Assembly: GCF_004138205.1 (NCBI RefSeq)
Contig: NZ_RXNQ01000032.1
Location: 186,001 to 250,000 of the forward strand
Origin: Pedobacter sp. SYP-B3415
Lineage (GTDB): Bacteria; Bacteroidota; Bacteroidia; Sphingobacteriales; Sphingobacteriaceae
Reading direction: 5' to 3'
Length of the DNA: 64,000 nucleotides
Under the pieces are notes generated by a model. That model did no database searches, was not told where the DNA came from, and saw only the letters and a program-made list of their open reading frames with translations. The position numbers and the translations under genes are program-made. Shown piece by piece: positions 59,155 through 64,000 of this stretch (positions within the stretch are counted from its first letter, which is position 1; the number at the start of each line of letters is the position of its first letter).

Positions 59155-60603
59155 ATGAAAAAACTTACTTTATTCTTTATCTGCCTTGCGGCTGGGGCTG
59201 CACAGGCGCAAGACGATTTCTCGGCGGTTTACAAGGCGATCAATGCCGATGTTCAGCAACATTCAAAGGCTTACAGCACATTAAAAGATGCTACTTCCAG
59301 AATTGGTCACAGGCTTACAGGTTCTGCTCAGGGCGCCCGCGCGGAAGCATATGCTTACAACCTGCTTAAGTCTTACGGATATCAGGTCAGGTACCAGCCT
59401 TTCAGTGTAGAAAGCTGGGCGCGAAAAACGATCGATGTGCGCATCGGTGCAGATCAGGCTTCACTACAGCAGATCAAGGCCGTAACACTGGCTCATTCCC
59501 CGGTTAAGGCTGATGTTACAGGCGAGCTGGTTGATATGGGTAACGGGCTCGAAGCTGATTACCTTGCCAGCCCCGGCCGGGTCAAAGGCAAAATTGCGTT
59601 GGTTTATCTTGGTGTATTGCCGGGCTCAGCCCCTGGTACGAAAAGTTTGCACCGCTCAGAAAAGACTGCCATTGCGATAAAGCACGGTGCGATAGGTATC
59701 GTCATAATCAACACAGTCAAGAATGGCGTATTGCTGACCGGTACGGCCTCTGTAACAGGGAAACTTATTCCAATTCCGGCCGTTTGTATCGGCCTGGAAG
59801 ACGGCATGCAGGTAAAGGAGGCCTTGAAAAGCGGGAAACAAACTGCCAGACTGCAGATGACGAATTTTTCAGGTATGATCAAAGCCCGCAACGTTATTGC
59901 AACGCTGAAGGGTAGCGAACCTTCTGAAAAAATTGTGATCGGCGGCCACCTTGACAGCTGGGATCTGGCAACCGGAGCCATCGATAATGGCATAGGTTCT
60001 TTCGCCATTATGGATATGGCCCGCAGTTTTTCGGCGCTGAAACTTCGTACGAAAAGAACGATTGAATTTGTCCTTTTTATGGGCGAGGAGCAGGGGTTGC
60101 TCGGGTCAAAGGCGTATGTTGATGAGGCTGCGAAGGCCGGCACGCTGGACAATATCCGGTTTATGCTGAACTATGACATGACCAATGATCCGAAGGGTTT
60201 TTCTACCTCGCGGGAGGAAATGAAGACGCTGTTTACAAACTGGGGCACACAGGCCGCCGCAATCGATACCACTTTTAAGAACCTTTTTCAGGCGGGTGCC
60301 GGACTGCACAGTGATCACCAGCCCTTTCTTTTATCAGGGATTCCGACAGGCGGGGGCGCGGGCGGTAAATTACCGAACAATTCAGGACCTTTCTACCACT
60401 CAGATAAAGACGGCTTTGAACTCGTAGATGAGCAGCAGCTAAAAAATACGGTAAGATTCAGTGCCATGCTCCTTTACGGACTGGCGCAGACCCCAGAGAT
60501 TCCCGTCAGGCGTCTTGGGGATTCAGAGCTGAAAAGTTTTCTTGAGGCGCAGAATTTGAAAGAGCCGCTGAGCATTGCGGGCGAATGGCGCTGGAAAGAC
60601 TAG
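59155..60603 (+). CDS. Exported M28 zinc aminopeptidase-like protein with PA domain
   Basis: This 482-residue protein has a signal peptide (AGAAQAQ). A PA insert lies around residues 120-240 (LVDMGNGLEADYLASPGRVKGKIALVYLG, AIAIKHGAIGIVIINT). The M28 catalytic half shows IVIGGHLDSWDLATGAIDNGIGSFAIMDMARSF, VLFMGEEQGLLGSKAYV, LNYDMTNDPKG and GLHSDHQPFLLSGIPTG with the last zinc histidine. Likely a secreted carboxypeptidase or aminopeptidase. The stop codon overlaps that of the convergent CBS gene (shared CTAG). Confidence 0.9.
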   Translation: MKKLTLFFICLAAGAAQAQDDFSAVYKAINADVQQHSKAYSTLKDATSRIGHRLTGSAQGARAEAYAYNLLKSYGYQVRYQPFSVESWARKTIDVRIGADQASLQQIKAVTLAHSPVKADVTGELVDMGNGLEADYLASPGRVKGKIALVYLGVLPGSAPGTKSLHRSEKTAIAIKHGAIGIVIINTVKNGVLLTGTASVTGKLIPIPAVCIGLEDGMQVKEALKSGKQTARLQMTNFSGMIKARNVIATLKGSEPSEKIVIGGHLDSWDLATGAIDNGIGSFAIMDMARSFSALKLRTKRTIEFVLFMGEEQGLLGSKAYVDEAAKAGTLDNIRFMLNYDMTNDPKGFSTSREEMKTLFTNWGTQAAAIDTTFKNLFQAGAGLHSDHQPFLLSGIPTGGGAGGKLPNNSGPFYHSDKDGFELVDEQQLKNTVRFSAMLLYGLAQTPEIPVRRLGDSELKSFLEAQNLKEPLSIAGEWRWKD

Positions 60604-61030
60604 CTCGTGATATAACTTTCCAGTTGTGATATCATCTGTTTCTGGTCGGCAATGATCCATTTTACGCAATCGCCGATTGATACCATACCCAGCAGCTCCT
60701 CGCGCTCGACAACCGGTAGGTGGCGAATGTGTTTTTCTGTCATCACAGTCATACAGTGTTCCAGGCTGTGACTGGTCGTAACGGTGATGAGCTCTGAGGT
60801 CACATTACATCGCAGACCGGCGTTTCTTTTGATGCCCGGCCTTGCAGAATGATTTTACGCGCGTAATCACGTTCGGTGAAGATGCCCTTCAGTCGGCCGC
60901 TCGCTATGACAAAGATGGCACTGATATTTTGTTTCATCATTTCGGTCAGCACATCAAATACAGACGTGTTTCCATGAACAGAAAATACAGCGGCATCCTT
61001 GCTGTCAAGCAATTTTTTTACTGTAGTCAT
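60600..61030 (-). pseudogene. CBS-domain (Bateman) gene split by a 2-nt insertion
   Basis: Two frames together encode a normal ~143-residue two-CBS protein. The first (61030 to the TGA at 60800-60802) gives MTTVKKLLDSKDAAVFSV with CBS1 (IFTERDYARKIILQGR) and ends VCDVM-stop. The second (GTG at 60803 to 60600) continues TSELITVTTSHSLEHCM with CBS2 (RHLPVVEREELLGMVSIGDCVKWII). The bases read ATGTGACC where ATGACC would keep the frame, i.e. an extra TG. The GTG start overlaps the TGA, so two half-proteins could be made. Frameshift, assembly error or true fission are all possible. Confidence 0.8.
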
Positions 61031-61134
61031 ATTGTCTTGTTTTGTATGATGGAATATAAACATAAAAGTCCTGAAAATCAACATGCTATAACAAATCCTG
61101 ATTATCGGCATCGCCAGGCGCGGCGGCTTTTCAT

Positions 61135-61142
61135 TATTTTTG
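61135..61142 (+). promoter_or_regulatory. TAnnTTTG promoter box four bases before the sprT-like GTG
   Basis: TATTTTTG, CAGC, GTG. Exact -7 match. It supports the GTG start and predicts a near-leaderless mRNA. Confidence 0.6.
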
Positions 61143-61146
61143 CAGC

Positions 61147-61752
61147 GTGAACAAGGTTGAGGTTTTAGCCCGGTACCTTCCTGAAGGTGCAGCACCGCTT
61201 ATTGCGCGGTGGATTGATTATTTTCAATGTGAGTTTAAGATATCAAAAAACCGCAACACCAAACTGGGCGATTACCGGCATCCATACGCCGGCAGGGGAC
61301 ACAGAATATCGGTGAATCATAATCTGAATCATTATGCGTTCCTTGTTACCACCGTGCACGAGTTTGCGCATTTACTTACCTGGAATGACCATAAGAACCG
61401 GGTAAAGCCGCATGGGGGAGAATGGAAGGTCAATTTTAAACGAATGATGCAGCCTTTTTTCGAACTACGTGTTTTTCCTGATGACATCCACCAGGCTATT
61501 GATAATTACCTGGCAAACCCGGCTGCGTCCAGCTGTACCGATCTGCATTTAGCCCGGGCACTGAAGAAGTACGACCGGCCCGCACCAGAGCAGCTCCATC
61601 TTGAACAATTGCCTATACATGCAACATTCACGATAAAAGATGGACGTAAATTTAAAAAAGGTGAAAAGATCAGGACCCGCTATCGCTGTGTATGCCTGGA
61701 CAACGGACACACCTATCTGTTTAATCCGCTGGCAGACGTAAAAATGGTGTAG
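61147..61752 (+). CDS. SprT-like zinc metalloprotein
   Basis: This 201-residue cytoplasmic protein has the HExxH site in TTVHEFAHLLTW with a downstream His (PHGGEWKVNFKRMM), as in SprT/SPRTN metalloproteases. An N-terminal YFQCEFKISKNRNTKLGDYRHP and a C-terminal beta segment (TRYRCVCLDNGHTYLFNPL) complete it. Proteins of this family process DNA-protein crosslinks in eukaryotes; bacterial roles are unclear. The start is GTG at 61147, supported by the promoter box four bases before it. Confidence 0.88.
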   Translation: MNKVEVLARYLPEGAAPLIARWIDYFQCEFKISKNRNTKLGDYRHPYAGRGHRISVNHNLNHYAFLVTTVHEFAHLLTWNDHKNRVKPHGGEWKVNFKRMMQPFFELRVFPDDIHQAIDNYLANPAASSCTDLHLARALKKYDRPAPEQLHLEQLPIHATFTIKDGRKFKKGEKIRTRYRCVCLDNGHTYLFNPLADVKMV

Positions 61753-61768
61753 GAGCGGTTTTTTGCAA

Positions 61769-61798
61769 GATTTGAGATGTGAGATCTGAGTCCTGAGA
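61769..61798 (+). repeat. Heptameric TGAGANN repeat stretch
   Basis: Four successive heptamers (TGAGATG, TGAGATC, TGAGTCC, TGAGACC) in frame with each other, the same rhythm as the unit borders of the 44.8-45.4 kb array. Confidence 0.7.
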
Positions 61799-61843
61799 CC
61801 TTCAATAGTATATAGGTATTCGTAGTTCGTATTTAGACGCGGC

Positions 61844-61939
61844 GCAGAAACCCCTCAGCCGGTTATGCATAGAGGGGTTAGGCACCGTGGTCGTTCGTCC
61901 TGGTTCCTTTTTCTTTAGTCTCATTGGGGGGTTAGGCGC
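61844..61939 (+). repeat. Intergenic repeat block R1
   Basis: GCAGAAACCCCTC-GCCGGTTATGC-GAGGGGTTAGGC... followed by TCGTCCTGGTTC and a T-rich run, then a second GGGGTTAGGCGC. ACCCCTC and GAGGGGT form an inverted repeat. Confidence 0.7.
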
Positions 61940-61948
61940 TATTTTTTT

Positions 61949-61980
61949 GAGATGTGAGATTTGAGATGTGCGTCTTGAGA
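61949..61980 (+). repeat. Second heptameric TGAGANN stretch
   Basis: GAGATGTGAGATTTGAGATGTG repeats between R1 and R2, again in 7-nt steps. Confidence 0.65.
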
Positions 61981-61985
61981 CGGGA

Positions 61986-62063
61986 GCAGAAACCCCTCGG
62001 CCGGTTATGCGTAGTGAGGGGTTTGTCACGCCTTGGTCTTTCGTCCTGGTTCTTTTTTCTTTT
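61986..62063 (+). repeat. Intergenic repeat block R2
   Basis: Copy of R1 (GCAGAAACCCCTCGGCCGG..., TCGTCCTGGTTC, T-rich run) with a few changes. Confidence 0.7.
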
Positions 62064-62194
62064 CTCTCCCTTCGCGAACGGTCGCTACTGCCTCTTCGCA
62101 GGGGATCCCTCGCCGTTGCGCTATCGGAAAAAAGGGATTCCGTAAGCGTGCTTCGGGATGACGGCGTGGGGGGACGTCGGTTTGGCTTGGCAAA

Positions 62195-62265
62195 GTGAGG
62201 GGTTAGGCGCCGTGGTCTTTCCTCCTGGTTCTTTTTTCTTTAATCTCATTGAGGGGTTAGGCGCC
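62195..62265 (+). repeat. Intergenic repeat block R3 (partial)
   Basis: Shares GTGAGGGGTTAGGCGCCGTGG, CTCCTGGTTC, a T-rich run and a closing GAGGGGTTAGGCGCC with R1; the left ACCCCTC arm is missing. Confidence 0.65.
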
Positions 62266-62369
62266 CAAAGCTTTACACTTTCAACTTTTTACTTTCAACT
62301 CAGCTGTGGTCTTTTGTTGTTATTCTTTCCTCGTTGATTGCGTCAGACCCGCCTGTTCAGGCATGAACG

Positions 62370-63191
62370 TTACTGGTGCTTGATCACATTGGCCATCCGG
62401 TCGCTTTCGCTTCCCGAGTAGATGGCTTCGCCGTTTTCAATTTTGAAGCGCACATTTAGTCTTTTGTCTTTGAACATTTCCGCATTGTTCTCTACACTGT
62501 CTACCCAGGCGTCGCGGTCTTTAACGAGTACGCTTGATGTGTAACCATTCGGGTCAGTACTTTTCAGCACGATATAAGCTGCCTCAGGCTGTGCGGTAAT
62601 GTTATCGAAGACCATGTCAAAGCGGTTGCGGCGATGCAGGGCATCCTCCAGGGTTTCAATGTTGGCAAGGTAACTATCGTAGTTCGGGGCCGCCGTATCA
62701 TCGCCGGGTTGAAGGGTAAGATAAGGCTGTGCCTGCATGGCTTGTAACATAGAGGCCGAACGCGATTCAGTTTTAAAGCCTACACCATTTCTGAAAAAGG
62801 TCCGGCTTTCCCTGAACACTTCAGCGCCGTCATTACTCAGGGTACTGGCTTCTTTGTGCATGACAAGGCTGTCTCCGCGCAGATAGTACGTTTTTGTCGT
62901 ACTGCCGTTACCGTTTACAATGTGTTCAACATATAGAATAGGTTCGTCGCGCAGACTATATTTTTCAGTATAAAAAGATGATCCACCCAGCATGTACACC
63001 AGGCTGTATGCTTTTTCAGCATGAGGTTTTAATTTATCGAGAGAATCTGCGTATTGCGCAATATTATTGGCCGTTAGTGCTGTAGCGGTTGAATCAGTCG
63101 CAAGGTCTGCCTGCGGATGATCTGAGCGGAGGTCTTTGCACGCACCAATCAACAAGGCGATCAGCACAAGCAGGGATGGCAAGGGTTTCAT
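62370..63191 (-). CDS. Unnamed exported lipoprotein
   Basis: This 273-residue protein has a lipobox LIGAC (Cys18). I do not recognise a family. After a Thr/Ala-rich linker come beta-rich stretches: YTEKYSLRDEPILYVEHIVNGNGSTTKTYYLRGDSLVMHKEAS, FRESRTFFRNGVGFKTESRS, AAYIVLKSTDPNGYTSSVLV and LNVRFKIENGEAIYSGSESDRMANVIK. The repeated strand-turn-strand pattern suggests a small beta-fold on the outer face of the envelope. It is bracketed by the repeat-rich gap and the dehydrogenase gene 55 bp upstream on the same strand. Confidence 0.7.
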   Translation of the reverse strand: MKPLPSLLVLIALLIGACKDLRSDHPQADLATDSTATALTANNIAQYADSLDKLKPHAEKAYSLVYMLGGSSFYTEKYSLRDEPILYVEHIVNGNGSTTKTYYLRGDSLVMHKEASTLSNDGAEVFRESRTFFRNGVGFKTESRSASMLQAMQAQPYLTLQPGDDTAAPNYDSYLANIETLEDALHRRNRFDMVFDNITAQPEAAYIVLKSTDPNGYTSSVLVKDRDAWVDSVENNAEMFKDKRLNVRFKIENGEAIYSGSESDRMANVIKHQ

Positions 63192-63246
63192 AACTGTTTT
63201 TTCTTAAGTAGATATGAGTTCCCGGGCGATTATCGTGCCAAGCGTT

Positions 63247-64000
63247 TTAGAATGAGAGCAGTTCGCTGATTTTGCCAGCAAGCCGGGATTGAGCCAGGAA
63301 GCCGGCTTCGAGCTCTTTGTTCATGGGAATGGCTGTATCGAGCCCGGCGCAGCGCATAACCGGAGCATCGAGGTGGCGGAAACAATGTTCACCAATCCAC
63401 GCAGCAATTTCTGCCCCGAAGCCGCAGGTCAATGTGTCCTCATGCAGCACCAGCACCCTGCCCGTCGCCTTTACAGCGCGTGCTGTCGTTTCTTTATCCC
63501 AGGGCTGCAGGCTTTGCAGGTCAACCAACAGCGCATCAAGTTCCGGTTGCCGCTGCAAAAGGTCGAGCGCCCAGTGCACACCCAGCCCGTAAGTAATAAT
63601 CGTAAATCTGCTGCCTTCCCGTAGTATGTTAGCCTTGCCGATAGGCGTTAAAAAATAGCCCTCTGGTACTGCAGCCGACAGACCGCGGTAGAGTAGCTTA
63701 TGTTCAAAATAAAGCACGGGATTGGGGTCGGCAAGGGCCGAAAGCAAAAGGCCCTTTGCTTCGCGGGGGAAAGCGGGGTATACGACTTTTAAGCCCGGTG
63801 TCTTTGTAAACCAGGCTTCATTGCTTTGTGAATGAAATGGACCGGCGCCACTACCGGCACCTGTCGGCATGCGAATCACCACATCGGCCTTTTCTGCCCA
63901 GCGGTAATGTGTTTTTGCTAGGTTGTTGACGATCTGATTGAAGCCGCTGCTGACAAAGTCTGCAAACTGCATTTCTACAAGTGCTTTCGCCCCGTTTATA
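63247..64000 (-). CDS. 2-oxoacid dehydrogenase E1, beta-subunit-like part (N-terminal portion outside window)
   Basis: The visible part (about 250 residues, minus strand) is open to the window edge; translation enters with NGAKALVEMQFADFVSSGFNQIVNNLAKTHYRW. Further blocks RMPTGAGSGAGPFHSQSNEAWFTKTPGLKVVYPAFPREAKGLLLSALADPNPVLYFEHKLLYRG and LLVDLQSLQPWDKETTARAVKATGRVLVLHEDTLTCGFGAEIAAWI are those of the transketolase_C-containing beta chain of branched-chain or pyruvate dehydrogenase. It acts with a lipoyl-bearing E2; lipA in this window makes that cofactor. It could be the beta half of a fused alpha-beta E1, as is frequent in Bacteroidota. Confidence 0.88.
   Translation of the reverse strand, partial: INGAKALVEMQFADFVSSGFNQIVNNLAKTHYRWAEKADVVIRMPTGAGSGAGPFHSQSNEAWFTKTPGLKVVYPAFPREAKGLLLSALADPNPVLYFEHKLLYRGLSAAVPEGYFLTPIGKANILREGSRFTIITYGLGVHWALDLLQRQPELDALLVDLQSLQPWDKETTARAVKATGRVLVLHEDTLTCGFGAEIAAWIGEHCFRHLDAPVMRCAGLDTAIPMNKELEAGFLAQSRLAGKISELLSF

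Larger units (their letters stand above)
61753..62369. other. Repeat-rich intergenic region
   Basis: No gene is supported in these ~617 bp. They hold 7-nt TGAGANN repeats at 61769-61798 and 61949-61980 and three related GC/T-rich blocks (R1 61844-61939, R2 61986-62063, R3 62195-62265). The remainder is simple or low-complexity sequence with no clear promoter. The blocks are listed separately. Confidence 0.7.

Noticed and set aside
61802..62198. Small frames within R1-R3 (60-76 codons)
   Set aside because: They arise from repeat blocks, have no support from codon pattern or start sites, and overlap each other on both strands.

Overview
The window looks like chromosomal DNA of a free-living member of the Bacteroidota, most likely Sphingobacteriaceae (Pedobacter/Mucilaginibacter-like). 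The reasons are the TAnnTTTG promoter motif in front of many genes, the scarcity of Shine-Dalgarno sites, an OmpP1/FadL porin paired with an SGNH lipoprotein, an OstA-like LPS-transport protein, SurA next to an orphan MoxR ATPase, Mqo, and three bacillithiol genes (bshA, ytxJ, ypdA). No tRNA, rRNA, CRISPR array, prophage or intact insertion sequence was seen. Most of the window is ordinary core genome with short transcription units on both strands.

Layout. 1-6.2 kb: a TetR-nitroreductase unit, FadL-SGNH, an exported MsrA and a 2OG-Fe(II)-type oxygenase, then a 650-bp gap holding two 73-bp direct repeats built on a perfect palindrome. 6.2-10.4 kb: a peptidoglycan amidase lipoprotein, a possible structured RNA, a serine hydrolase carrying a GH3 C-terminal domain, and an amidohydrolase. 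10.7-15.2 kb: an operon of mutL, two rhomboid proteases and an EEP-family hydrolase. 15.4-23 kb: cysS, a glutaminyl-cyclase-like lipoprotein, a DUF4440-type protein, a GDPD-like protein that lacks both catalytic histidines, a TPR protein, MoxR and SurA. 23-34 kb: an unnamed Ala/Pro-rich protein with a psi-like C-terminus, rdgB, an OstA-like protein, tilS, bshA, a lactonase, an RluB-like enzyme with a long Arg-rich N-terminus, and a lytic transglycosylase. 34-45 kb: uvrA, a GH20 hexosaminidase, nnr, an anti-sigma/sigma pair, lipA, OsmC and mqo, followed by six tandem copies of a 111-bp repeat. 45-64 kb: ytxJ, ribH, recF-DUF721, ndk, nrnA, two FKBP-type PPIases, tatD, asparaginase, a CstB-like persulfide dioxygenase-rhodanese joined to ypdA, a polyprenyl synthetase, TerC, an M28 peptidase, a CBS gene split by a 2-nt frameshift, a SprT-like protein, a repeat-rich gap and an E1-beta dehydrogenase fragment.

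Functional themes are envelope biogenesis (SurA, OstA-like, FKBPs, amidase, lytic transglycosylase, rhomboids), genome maintenance (MutL, UvrA, RecF, RdgB, NrnA), and thiol and sulfur redox (bshA, ytxJ, ypdA, the CstB-like enzyme, MsrA, OsmC). The most notable non-coding signal is that seven genes (cysS, ostA-like, tilS, nnr, lipA, ribH, sprT-like) have an exact TAnnTTTG exactly four bases before the start codon, which implies leaderless or near-leaderless mRNAs. The most unusual DNA is the dimerised 111-bp tandem array at 44.8-45.4 kb, whose flanks follow a 7-nt TGAGANN rhythm that recurs near 61.8-62 kb.
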